Positions 9,682-18,600 of a stretch of DNA of 64,000 nucleotides are shown here, piece after piece. The notes under the pieces were generated by a model. It searched no databases and had not been told where the DNA came from. It saw nothing but the letters and a program-made list of their open reading frames with translations. The number at the start of each line of letters is the position of its first letter. Positions within the stretch are counted from its first letter, which is position 1. Location of the stretch: contig CAUYUJ010016060.1 of NCBI GenBank assembly GCA_963575745.1, positions 1,148,460 to 1,212,459 of the forward strand. The letters are read 5' to 3'. A program made the translations under genes and the position numbers. This DNA comes from Prorocentrum cordatum (taxonomy: Eukaryota; Sar; Dinophyceae; Prorocentrales; Prorocentraceae).

Positions 9682-12600
9682 TGTGCGTGTGTGCGTACGT
9701 GTGTGTATGTGTGTGTGCGCGCGTGTGTGTGTTTGTGTGTGCGTGTGTGCGTGCGTGTGCGTGCGCGTGTGTGTGTGTGTGAGTGTATGTGCGTGCGTGT
9801 GTGTATGTGTGTCTGTATATGTGCGCGCGTGCGTGTGTATATTTGTGCGTGTGTGCATGTGTGTGGGGGCGTGTTTGTGTTTCCTGTCATCGACGTGTGC
9901 ATGGGCTCCTGCTCCACGGTGGCACTGCGCAGCTTCTCCTCGGACTGCTTGGCCATCTCTTCAAGCTGCGAGTTGGACGGCGGCGGTATCGCGTCCGTCC
10001 ACGAGTCCCTCCACGAGCCAGCTGCAGCGTCGCCATCGTGCTCCTTGGCCGAGTCCACCTTCGCCTGCTTCTCGTCCGAGCTCTTGCGGCGGATCGCCCT
10101 GCGGCTGCTGTCGCCCTGCCGCGCGGTGACCTGCGGCGCGGGGACCTGGAGCGCGGGGGCGGGCACGGGCACCTCCATGGGCGTGCCCGCAACGGCGGGC
10201 GCGGGCACCTCCATGGGCGTGCCCGCAACGGTGGCCGTCATCTGCTGGGTATCGCTGCAGCATGATGTGCCAGGAGGTGGAACGGGCGTCTCGTCGTCAT
10301 CGATAATCTGGATGACTGGAGAAGGAACTTCTGGCCAGAGCTCCTCATACGATCGTCTTAACATGATTTTACAAGGGATATGTGCATATATAGCATACAT
10401 GTACAGACATACATCTTATCTGTATACACATGCACACACACAGCATACACAGACGGTGGCGAGGGAGGGACAGGGGGTGCATGGTGGGGAAGGATTAGAA
10501 GGGTCGTAGCCGATCCTTCTGCCACCACGTTGGCGTCTCAGCAGCGTCCATGGGCGCAGGCATTCTGCAGTGTGGAGCGGTCAGCGGGAGACGAGCGACC
10601 TCGAGGAGGAGGCCGCAGCGAACTGATCGAGTTCGCGGCTCCAAGTGCCCACTCAGCCAAAATGGCTTTCTACGGGAGTGGGCGTGAGGGGGGAGCGGGA
10701 GAGGACATGCGAGAGGACACACCTGCATCCACACATAATTATAACACGTTGACTCATATATGAGAGCAACTGGGTTCACGAGAGACTTCTAATTTTCTGG
10801 CCGTTTCATAGACGTTATAGGTGGCAGGTCAACCTACATATAGCCTATTAAACCATGCGGTTATCAACCTCTAGCGGCAACGTCAACCTCGATCTGTAGT
10901 CAACATGGAGCGGGGGAGTGAAGACGACGATACTTATCCACGGGATCGGCGCCACGCTCGGCCCTCGAGCTGTCAGGTTCAAACCAGAACATCAAAAGGG
11001 CAGGCGGATGGGGCTCCAATCCCTCGCGGGCCCCGCTGGGCGGCTCGGAGCCGCCCTCCCTGCAGATGCCGATGCAGCCGCGCTCGAGCTCGCAGCAGCT
11101 GTCTCGATCTTCGTCTTCTCGATGGCCGTCTTAGCCTGGGCTCCGACGCTTCCCTCGATATCCGTCCGCATCGAATCCCCAGGGGGGGCGGTGTGATTCC
11201 TCTTCAACTGCACGCATCATCATCAACACCATCACCATCATCATCAGCATCATCGTCACCATCGTCATCCGCATCATCATCACCACCACCACCATCGTCC
11301 TCATCATCACCACCATCGTCATCAGCTGACGTGCAAGCATCAATCTCATCAATCTCATCATCACCCCGCTCAGCCTTCATGCATGCCAATGTCCGCGGCC
11401 CAGTTGAAGGTGGGCGACTCGGTAGAACAATCAGAGCGTCCAGACATCCCTGAGAAAAGCTCTCACACGAGGGATTCATCCGAGGAGAACTCCTGGCGCT
11501 GGGGCTATGGTACACATCCTGCCGCTCGAGATCTCCTGTTCCTCGGATCCCCATGATCCCCGTGAAGGGTACCCTCCCACGGGTGCACGAGAACTATCCA
11601 ACACACACACACACGAAGAGTGGTATAACCTCCCCGAACCGACCTCGATTTTATAAGCTCCCCCTCTCCCCCCGATCCTCCAGCTCATCCTCCGCCACGG
11701 ATCAGTATTTCCTCCCGCGTTTCCTGCGGGGACGAGTCGGGCCTCGACCTCGGCGGTGTAGATGGGGGGGTGCTTGATGCTGCAGGGCGCTTGCGCACAG
11801 GCCCATCACCTCCCTCGTCGGAACCAGCAGCTGCAGGTCGCTTGAGTGGCGCTGCTGAGGGGCTCTTCCTCGGCGGCGGGATGGGTGCACAACTACAAGC
11901 AATTGGTTAATAGCTGCATGCGTAATCGGCGGTCCTTGCTGTCGACTTCCCCGCAGTCGTGATCATCGCGTCCTTCTTCGCCTCGAGGTCCTGCTTGGTG
12001 TCGCCCTGCAAGTGGTAGTTTGCCAGCTTCTTGCACGCGTCCAGCGCGTCGCTCTCGGACTTGAAGTACTTGATCATCACCTGTACCACCTGGCTCCATG
12101 CAGCACGGATGATATATACATTTATATATAGATAGTCCCATCGTTCTGCCACCTCTGATTTTCCCGCGCGCGCCCCGCTGGGCGGGAGTGAACAGACACG
12201 ATTGATACGAAAGCGGTGGCAGATCGACAGGATGATCGTTGTGGCAGCGTTGGTTCTTAGGCCTTGCCACCTGCTCCCTCTCGGCGGTCGGCCTCTTGTC
12301 CTTGACGTGCAGGGTCCAACCTGTGGGCTCCTTGCACTTGACCACGGCCGTATGCTCCTTCGTCCAGATCTCGCCAGTGGTCTGCTCCACGCTTCCTCCC
12401 GCGACGGGGGCGGGGGGGGGAGGCGCGCGAGGACGAGGAGGTTGGGGTGGGGGGTTGCTCTGATAGAGTTCTGGTCTGTTCGAAGACTGTCGACATCGGT
12501 CGGGATCTGCATCGAACGGCCTGGATTGCACACTGTCCTTCTGCTTTGATGTCCTTGCACAACACATCGGGCACGACATGAGTGGAGCCGTCTCGCCACC

Positions 12601-14818
12601 TGGCGAATGCCAGCGACGGCGCGACTCGAGTGGACTGCAAACGTACATACATGCATGCACACACGCACAAATACGTACATACATACACCATACATGCATA
12701 CATACACATGTATACGTACATACAGCCATACATATACACATGCAACCATCCATGTATGCACACATACACACATATCCATCATGCATACATCCATGCACGC
12801 ATGCATCCATACATGCGTATCTCTATATATATACACATACATCCATGCATACATGCATCACACATCATTGACACCTCTCCCTATCCACCGTGCAATGGCA
12901 GGGTCGTCGTCCCCTGCTCCAGAGGGCCGTTCCAACTGAATCGTGCTGTACTCCTTCTGCGCTTTCTTACTCGTTCGCCTCCATGCTGCTGCAATCTCAT
13001 CGTCGTAGCCGTATTCGTACTCAGCGCCTTGTTTAGAAGGACGAGGGGTTACTTATCTGAAGGATGGGGAGAACGAGTAGGATAATAGAGATGGGGGGCT
13101 TCCAAACCTTGTCAGCTTTGGCGGCAGGTTTGCGGCTGACTGCAGGGTCTTCATCTGCGCTGCAGTCGTCGTCCACCTCATCGGGCTCCTCCTGGGCCTC
13201 CTCCTCTTCGCCCTCCTCGCCTGCGGCCTCCTCGTCGGCCTCTATCTCCTCCTTGTCGTCATCGCCATCGTCCTCTCCCTTCTCTGCGTCTGGGTCGCCG
13301 TCTCCAGGAACGCGCCCCTGGGAGACAGCGGCAACACTATAGCATGACACGGAGGAGAGGGAGACGATGGAGGTTGGTGCTGGAATCAATGTAAATTCGA
13401 GGATCGACGACGCACGTGCGGGGCATGCATGACCAAGATGGCGGAAGCCTTTCAAACTACAAGCCTCGATGATATCCACCGCCCACGACGTCTTCGACCT
13501 CGCCCTCTTCGCGAGATCCTGGCACAGCAGCATCAGCCTCTTCGACACCTTCTCCTTGAAGGATGTGAGCTGCCCGCCGCTGATCTGCGGACGGGGCGCT
13601 CTCTCTCTATTCCTCTCTCTCTCTCTCTCTCCCCCTCTTTCTCTATAGAGTGTGTCCTCTCCTCCTCTCATCGCTCTCTCTCCCTTTCTTCCTCTCCTCC
13701 TCTCTCGTCGTCGTGTTTCTGTCCTCTCTCTCTCTCTCGATCTCTCGACGACTGCGGCCTGCAACATACCATCTCATTCTCCTTCTCCCTCCCTCCCTCC
13801 CCATGGCTGGCCTTCCATTCCTTGTCTTCTGCGGCGTAGCCCAGCGCCTTCTGCATGGCGTTCTTGGCGAAGTACACTTTGTTGTCAACCTGGGCTGGGC
13901 GGGGGCCATCAGGATCAGCAGCATCATCACCATCACCATCATCAGCACCATCATCATCATCATCATCAACACCATCATCATAACCATTATCACCATCATC
14001 GGCATCATCATCGTCGTGAGTTTCATCGCAGCCGCCGTCACTAGCATCACCACCAGGCACCAATCATCATCACCATCATCGATATCACCATCAACACCAT
14101 CAATCATCAGCATCACCAGGATCAGCAGCATCATCATCATCACCATCACCATCGTCACCACCCCCATTACTCTCCCCAATGAACCCTGGCCAGGGCACTG
14201 AACAACTTGTGGTTGTCTTTGAGCAGCTTCTCCTTGGTCAAGCTGTCGTCCGTGAACTTCTTGGGGCCGCTTTTTTATTCATACATGTATATATATATAT
14301 ATATATATGTATCGCCAAGCCTAGGCTATATATAGAAGAAACGCCCTATATAAAGAGACCCTCCGACTGCCAAGGGAACATCCAAGGGACCCCCAGGATG
14401 CACGCGAACATACCCTCCCCGAACCGACCTCGATCTGGTCACGTGCCCAGGGAAGGCCGACAGGGCCAGAGAGGGGTGAGGACTGCACCCCCTTCTTCTC
14501 CTCCTCCTCCTCCTCCTCTCCTCCTCCTCCTCCTCCTCCTCCTCCTCCTCTTCCTCCTCTTCCTCCTCCTATCCTCCTCCTCGCTTCCTCCTCCTCTTCC
14601 TCCCTTTCCTTTTCCTCTGCCCACCCCCTTCTCGAACAAACAAAACATATATCCTTGATGATGGGCGGCTTCGCGACCTCTGTCAGCATCGCGTCGGCGA
14701 TGCGGCGTGCATCTTTGAAACAGGACGCTGCTGGCATGGTTGCTCGAGCAACGTCGGCTCGGCAGGCGAGCGGCGCAGGCGACGCGAGACATTTGACGGG
14801 GGCGGAGGATGCATACAT
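5912..14818 (-). CDS. Many-exon protein gene with microsatellite introns (possibly more than one gene)
   Basis: Between an ATG at 14818 and a TAG at 5912-5914 on the minus strand lie about 20 short blocks with protein-like composition, most of them bordered by AG/GT-type signals. The introns are largely simple repeats. The product would be lysine-, alanine- and glutamate-rich. It would have acidic stretches (13108-13317), LKRPAAAG and VRKRPAA basic-proline motifs (about 11720-11880), a Trp-rich [15 protein letters not shown] segment (about 12890-13026), and a C-terminal part with [28 protein letters not shown] and [12 protein letters not shown] find no catalytic domain that I can name. The C-terminal part recalls a dinoflagellate protein family with a Gly-Gly-Trp-like segment, a low-confidence impression. 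Phases were not proven across every junction, so it may be two neighbouring genes. Exons are listed separately below. Confidence 0.6.
6110..6290. repeat. (GGA)n microsatellite, intronic
   Basis: Near-perfect GGA/GAG triplets with scattered CGA interruptions. It forms the body of the last intron of the minus-strand gene. Confidence 0.9.
6415..6536 (-). CDS. Exon with [18 protein letters not shown]
   Basis: A GCTCCCAG acceptor and a GTATAC donor bound an exon that encodes [20 protein letters not shown], then [20 protein letters not shown]. Confidence 0.6.
6676..6763 (-). CDS. Exon with [19 protein letters not shown]
   Basis: A CAGCAG acceptor follows a long CCT microsatellite. The frame reads [20 protein letters not shown], then ADSVADM, to a GTGAAG donor. 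A longer version of the exon would run into a TAA. Confidence 0.52.
6772..6955. repeat. (CCT)n microsatellite, intronic
   Basis: CTC/CCT triplets run over about 180 bp. The orientation is opposite to the GGA tract of the next intron. Confidence 0.9.
7070..7273 (-). CDS. Ala/Lys-rich exon
   Basis: After a CCCTCAG acceptor the frame encodes [20 protein letters not shown], then [20 protein letters not shown] and [12 protein letters not shown]. It is a lysine- and alanine-rich tail-like segment, ending at or near an AAG/GTTGTA donor. Confidence 0.58.
7786..7923 (-). CDS. Exon with [19 protein letters not shown]
   Basis: The exon lies between a CTGAG or CCCAG acceptor and a GCGAG/GTCAGA donor. 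It encodes [20 protein letters not shown], then [19 protein letters not shown]. Confidence 0.62.
8058..8146 (-). CDS. Exon with [17 protein letters not shown]
   Basis: A poly-C tract plus CCCAG acceptor sits above 8146. The exon encodes [20 protein letters not shown], then TKLGWFWG, and ends before an in-frame stop in the intron. Confidence 0.58.
8255..8348 (-). CDS. Exon with [18 protein letters not shown]
   Basis: After a GCAAG acceptor the frame reads [20 protein letters not shown], then [10 protein letters not shown]. No ordinary GT donor follows at once, so a non-canonical donor or a slightly longer exon is possible. Non-canonical GC and GA donors are known in dinoflagellates. Confidence 0.55.
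8521..8610. repeat. GGA/GGGGGA tract, intronic
   Basis: A GGA-rich run interrupted by gggggag words. It lies in an intron of the minus-strand gene. A similar GGA tract occupies 8821-8935 in the preceding intron. Confidence 0.85.
8644..8808 (-). CDS. Exon with [15 protein letters not shown]
   Basis: A CTCAAG acceptor and an AGA/GTTCCT donor define a 165-bp exon, 55 codons in phase. It encodes [20 protein letters not shown], then [20 protein letters not shown] and [10 protein letters not shown]. The GGA-repeat introns on both sides are non-coding. Confidence 0.66.
9074..9176 (-). CDS. Acidic linker exon
   Basis: A CTCCGGCCCAG acceptor borders 9176. The frame encodes [20 protein letters not shown], then [16 protein letters not shown], and a GTCTTT donor probably ends it before a TAG. 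Confidence 0.5.
9310..9456 (-). CDS. Exon with helical [15 protein letters not shown] segment
   Basis: It follows the GT/GC intron with a CAAGAG acceptor and encodes [20 protein letters not shown], then [19 protein letters not shown]. The sequence is amphipathic and could form a coiled coil. Confidence 0.6.
9470..9880. repeat. Alternating purine-pyrimidine tract (GT/GC)n, intronic
   Basis: About 400 bp of gtgtgcgtgcgc-type sequence make up nearly an entire intron. Alternating purine and pyrimidine is almost unbroken. Confidence 0.93.
9893..10307 (-). CDS. Large exon with duplicated AGTPMEVP motif
   Basis: A CATCCAG acceptor borders 10307. The exon encodes [13 protein letters not shown], two copies of VAGTPMEVP separated by APA, then [19 protein letters not shown] and [19 protein letters not shown]. 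It ends just before a 400-bp GT/GC intron. The motif duplication corresponds to a direct repeat in DNA at about 10165-10232. Confidence 0.62.
11000..11190 (-). CDS. Candidate Ala/Ser-rich exon
   Basis: The minus strand encodes [20 protein letters not shown], then [18 protein letters not shown]. It has protein-like character, but I could not settle its splice sites. The neighbouring blocks at 11320-11450 and 10500-10680 may also be exons and are even less certain. Confidence 0.35.
11205..11360. repeat. ATC/CAT trinucleotide tract, intronic
   Basis: catcatcaccatc-type repeats with interspersed tcg. A longer related tract is at 13913-14165. Confidence 0.88.
11715..11880 (-). CDS. Exon with KRPAA motifs
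   Basis: The minus strand encodes [20 protein letters not shown], then [20 protein letters not shown]. Lys-Arg-Pro-Ala-Ala repeats of this kind are frequent in dinoflagellate proteins and could act as basic nuclear-targeting or DNA-contact segments. The exact ends are unclear. Confidence 0.5.
11947..12084 (-). CDS. Exon with [16 protein letters not shown]
   Basis: The exon follows a GTACAG acceptor and encodes [20 protein letters not shown], then [19 protein letters not shown]. It probably ends at a GTCGAC donor, because the frame otherwise runs into a TAA. Confidence 0.55.
12273..12405 (-). CDS. Exon with [19 protein letters not shown]
   Basis: The frame encodes [19 protein letters not shown] and [17 protein letters not shown], ending at a CAG/GTGGCA donor. 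The upper limit is less certain because the preceding sequence is CG-rich. Confidence 0.55.
12541..12634 (-). CDS. Exon with [15 protein letters not shown]
   Basis: A TTTGCAG acceptor borders 12634, after a 230-bp ACATAC-type microsatellite intron. The exon encodes [19 protein letters not shown] and continues to LCKDIKAEG before a GTGTGC donor. Confidence 0.6.
12640..12870. repeat. ACATAC/CATGCATA tract, intronic
   Basis: Tandem acatacatac with catgcatac variants fills the intron between two exons of the minus-strand gene. Confidence 0.88.
12886..13026 (-). CDS. Exon with [20 protein letters not shown]
   Basis: It reads [20 protein letters not shown], then [20 protein letters not shown], and ends at an ACG/GTGGAT donor. 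A CAAG acceptor precedes it. Confidence 0.6.
13108..13317 (-). CDS. Acidic exon ending in KPAAKADK
   Basis: A CTCCCAG acceptor and a GACAAG/GTTTGG donor bound a 210-bp exon, exactly 70 codons. It is dominated by Glu and Asp (for example [20 protein letters not shown]) and ends with [10 protein letters not shown]. The charge pattern suggests a nuclear or chromatin-associated protein, but that is only inference. Confidence 0.65.
13434..13584 (-). CDS. Exon with [19 protein letters not shown]
   Basis: The exon follows a CCGCAG acceptor and encodes [20 protein letters not shown], then [19 protein letters not shown], before a probable GTCATG donor. The helical, basic composition differs clearly from the CT-rich intron beside it. 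Confidence 0.62.
13595..13765. repeat. (CT)n tract, intronic
   Basis: ctctctct-rich sequence lies between a GTATGT donor and a CCGCAG acceptor on the minus strand. Confidence 0.85.
13770..13889 (-). CDS. Exon with [20 protein letters not shown]
   Basis: The exon begins after a CCCAG acceptor and ends at a strong GTATGT donor. It reads through [15 protein letters not shown] and [13 protein letters not shown]. The intron above it is an ATC repeat and the one below is a CT repeat. Confidence 0.62.
13913..14165. repeat. (ATC)n tract, intronic
   Basis: atcatcaccatc repeats with sporadic agc triplets lie between two exons of the minus-strand gene. Confidence 0.9.
14185..14259 (-). CDS. Exon with [17 protein letters not shown]
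   Basis: A CCCCAAG acceptor precedes 14259, and an AGG/GTTCAT donor follows 14185. The 75-bp exon encodes [20 protein letters not shown] and is flanked by AT and CTC/ATC microsatellites. Confidence 0.6.
14495..14620. repeat. (CTC)n tract, intronic
   Basis: ctcctcctcctc triplets with ttcctc interruptions lie within the probable first intron. Confidence 0.9.
14655..14818 (-). CDS. Probable first coding exon of the many-exon gene
   Basis: It starts at the ATG at 14818 ([13 protein letters not shown]) and runs through [15 protein letters not shown] to KPPIIKDI. The sequence above the ATG is an AT-rich microsatellite with no adjacent AG, so initiation here is more likely than a 3' splice site. 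Confidence 0.5.
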
Positions 14819-15043
14819 TTATTATATATATATAATACATATGCCGGTATTAAGTAATGAACTTATTTGTATATATAATGTATATATACACTCTTTTATT
14901 TTACACATACATGTATATATATATATGCACAGTATCTTCCACCAGCGCAAGAATTGCACTAGCATATATGACATTTACGTTTCTTGAGCTAGCCGGAAGA
15001 ATTAAGCGATTGCCAGAATAATTAAGCGAGGCGACCCTCTGGG
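14819..15043. other. AT-rich upstream region of the many-exon gene
   Basis: Contains several (TA)n blocks (14821-14840, 14911-14930) and is much more AT-rich than its surroundings. Its position just above the putative ATG at 14818 makes it the likely 5' flank of the gene. No promoter element can be assigned. Confidence 0.4.
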
Positions 15044-15280
15044 TGTAGGGGGACAGGCCCGACATAACCCTGCTCCCAGTTGTTTGAGTATTTTCTTGAC
15101 TTTTTTGGGTAGTTTTGGTGTATGTTTGATTTTTCGTCGAAAATCCCCCTGTAGGGGGACAGGCCCGACATAACCCTGCTCCCAGTTGTTTGAATATTTT
15201 TTGACTTTTTTGGGTAGTTTTGGTGTATGTTTGATTTTTCGTCGAAAATCCCCCTGTAGGGGGACAGGCCCGACATAGTC
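15044..15280. repeat. 106-bp tandem repeat, about 2.2 copies
   Basis: The word tgtagggggacaggcccgac starts at 15044, 15150 and 15255. Between these starts the sequence of about 106 bp, including the gttgtttga and ttttcgtcgaaaatcc segments, is almost identical. Confidence 0.85.
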
Positions 15281-15389
15281 CCAGTGGTAGACCACGCGGC
15301 CCAACGCGGCAGCGCGGCGCCGCTCCGCAGGCGCAGTGCCGGCGGCTCCAGGCGGGGCAGGAGGAGCCCCGCGATCCATCGCCTGGCCT

Positions 15390-15440
15390 TGGCAGCGCTC
15401 GGACGTGTGCATTTTTTTCTCGGCGAGGACCATAGGAGAA
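15390..15440. mobile_element. Partial foldback element, family A
   Basis: ttggcagcgctcggacgtg followed by a T run and ctcggcgaggaccat matches the left end of the elements at 28800 and 30790. The right end is missing here. Confidence 0.55.
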
Positions 15441-15603
15441 CATTGGCAAATATTTGAAAAATTGGGAAAGATGGGCAGTGGGGGGGGGGAGACAAAAATC
15501 CAGAAAGTATTGGAAAATAAGGGGATCCTTTTATTTGTGTGTATTTACTTGTGTGTCCCAGGGCCCCTTCCCTGCTCCCAGCGGTATACCACCTCCACCC
15601 GGC

Positions 15604-18600
15604 CGCCCGCGGCGCCATCATGAGAAAACGGATGAGTGGGGACTGTCGGGAAATCAGCTCCTGAAGTACACATTGTCCTGAGTAGACCCCCGATGCGCGC
15701 AGCTTCTCATGCGAGGCCATGGCCTCACCCGCCTCGCCTTTAAGGGGCCCGGGCGCATGCCCGCACAGGCGATCCGCATCCGCATCCGTATCCGTATCCG
15801 AGAACCATCGAGGACCATCCTGGACCATCGAGCAACAAGAAAACACGCACGAAACCGACAAATGCATGGGAAATGGACGTCCGAGCGATGGCAAGCCAGG
15901 CGAAGCAGGAGAAGCCCCGCGATCCTGGCTTGGCGTCGCTCGGTTTTTTTTCGGCGAGAGCCACGTGGCTACATCATGAGAAAACGGATGAGTGGGGACT
16001 GTCGGGAAATCAGCTCCTGAAGTACACATTGTCCTGAGTAGACCCCCGACGCGCGCAGCTTCTCATGCGAGGCCATGGCCTCACCCGCCTCGCCTTTAAG
16101 GGGCCCGGGCGCATGCCCGCACAGGCGATCCGTATCCGCATCCGTATCCGTATCCGAGAACCATCGAGGACCATCCTGGACCATCGAGCAACAAGAAAAC
16201 ACGCACGAAACCAACAAATGCATGGGAAATGGACGTCCGAGCGATGGCAAGCCAGGCGAAGCAGGAGAAGCCCCGCGATCCTGGCTTGGCGTCGCTCGGT
16301 TTTTTTTCGGCGAGAGCCACGTGGCTACATCATGAGAAAACGGATGAGTGGGGACTGTCGGGAAATCAGCTCCTGAAGTACACATTGTCCTGAGTAGACC
16401 CCCGATGCGCGCAGCTTCTCATGCGAGGCCATGGCCTCACCCGCCTCGCCTTTAAGGGGCCCGGGCGCATGCCCGCACAAGCGATCCGCATCCGTATCCG
16501 TATCCGAGAACCATCGAGGACCATCCTGGACCATCGAGCAACAAGAAAACACGCACGAAACCAACAAATGCATGGGAAATGGACGTCCGAGCGATGGCAA
16601 GCCAGGCGAAGCAGGAGAAGCCCCGCGATCCTGGCTTGGCGTCGCTCGGTTTTTTTTCGGCGAGAGCCACGTGGCTACATCATGAGAAAACGATGATGAG
16701 TGGGGACTGTCGGGAAATCAGCTCCTGAAGTACACATTGTCCTGAGTAGACCCCCGATGCGCGCAGCTTCTCATGCGAGGCCATGGCCTCACCCGCCTCG
16801 CCTTTAAGGGGCCCGGGCGCATGCCCGCACAGGCGATCCGCACAGGCGATCCGTCCGCATCCGTATCCGTATCCGAGAACCATCGAGGACCATCCTGGAC
16901 CATCGAGCAACAAGAAAACACGCACGAAACCAACAAATGCATGGGAAATGGACGTCCGAGCGATGGCAAGCCAGGCGAAGCAGGAGAAGCCCCGCGATCC
17001 TGGCTTGGCGTCGCCTCGTTTTTTTCGCGAGAGCCACGTGGCTACATCATGAGAAAACGGATGAGTGGACTTCCGGGAAATCAGCTCCTGAAGTACACAT
17101 TGTCCTGAGTAGACCCCCGAGCGCGCAGCTTCTCATGCGAGGCCATGGCCTCACCCGCCTCGCCTTTAAGGGGCCCGGGCGCATGCCCGCACAGGCGATC
17201 CGTATCCGCATCCCGTATCCGTATCCGAGAACCATCGAGGACCATCCTGGACCATCGAGCAACAAGAAAACACGCACGAAACCAACAAATGCATGGGAAA
17301 TGGACGTCCGAGCGATGGCAAGCCAGGCGAAGCAGGAGAAGCCCCGCGATCCTGGCTTGGCGTCGTCGGTTTTTTTCGGCGAGAGCCACGTGGCTACATC
17401 ATGAGAAAACGGATGAGTGGGGACTGTCGGGAAATCAGCTCCTGAAGTACACATTGTCCTGAGTAGACCCCCGAAGCGCGCAGCTTCTCATGCGAGGCCA
17501 TGGCCTCACCCGCCTCGCCTTAAGGGGCCCGGGCGCATGCCCGCACAGGCGATCCGTATCCGCATCCGTATCCGATACGAGAACCATCGAGACCATCCTG
17601 GACCATCGAGCACAATAAAACACGCACGAAACCAACACCATGAAAATGACGTCGAGCGATGCAAGCCAGCAAGCAGGAGAAGCCCCGCGATCTGGCTTGG
17701 CTTCGCGGTTTTTTTTCCGAGAGCCACGAGGATATTCATGGAAAACGGATGAGTGGGGATGTCGGGAAATCAGCTCCTGAATACACATTGTCCTGAGTAG
17801 CCCCCCGATGCGCGCAGCTTCTCGTGTTGGGCCTCACCCCCCGCCTTTAAGGGGCCCGGGCGCATGCCCGCACAGGCGATCCGCATCCGCATCCGTATCC
17901 GTATCCGAGAACCATCGAGGACCATCCTGGACCATCGAGCAACAAGAAAACACGCACGAAACCAACAAATGCATGGGAAATGGACGTCCGAGCGATGGCA
18001 AGCCAGGCGAAGCAGGAGAAGCCCCGCGATCCTGGCTTGGCGTCGCTCGGTTTTTTTTCGGCGAGGACCACGTGGCTACATCATGAGAAAACGGATGAGT
18101 GGGGACTGTCGGGAAATCAGCTCCTGAAGTACACATTGTCCTGAGTAGACCCCATGCACACACCGCCTCGCCTTTAAGGGGCCCGGGCGCATTGCCCGCA
18201 CAAGCGATCCGCATCCGTATCCGTATCCGAGAACCATCGAGGACCATCCTGGACCATCGAGCAACAAGAAAACACGCACGAAACCAACAAATGCATGGGA
18301 AATGGACGTCCGAGCGATGGCAAGCCAGGCGAAGCAGGAGAAGCCCCGCGATCCTGGCTTGGCGTCGCTCGGTTTTTTTCGGCGAGAGCCACGTGGCTAC
18401 ATCATGAGAAAACGGATGAGTGGGGACTGTCGGGAAATCAGCTCCTGAAGTACACATTGTCCTGAGTAGACCCCCGATGCGCGCAGCTTCTCATGCGAGG
18501 CCATGGCCTCACCCGCCTCGCCTTTAAGGGGCCCGGGCGCATGCCCGCACAGGCGATCCGTATCCGCATCCGTATCCGTATCCGAGAACCATCGAGGACC

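Noticed and set aside
9205-10509. 434-codon plus-strand frame as a Cys/Val-rich protein
   Set aside because: Its centre is the GT/GC microsatellite, and its flanks are antisense to convincing minus-strand exons.
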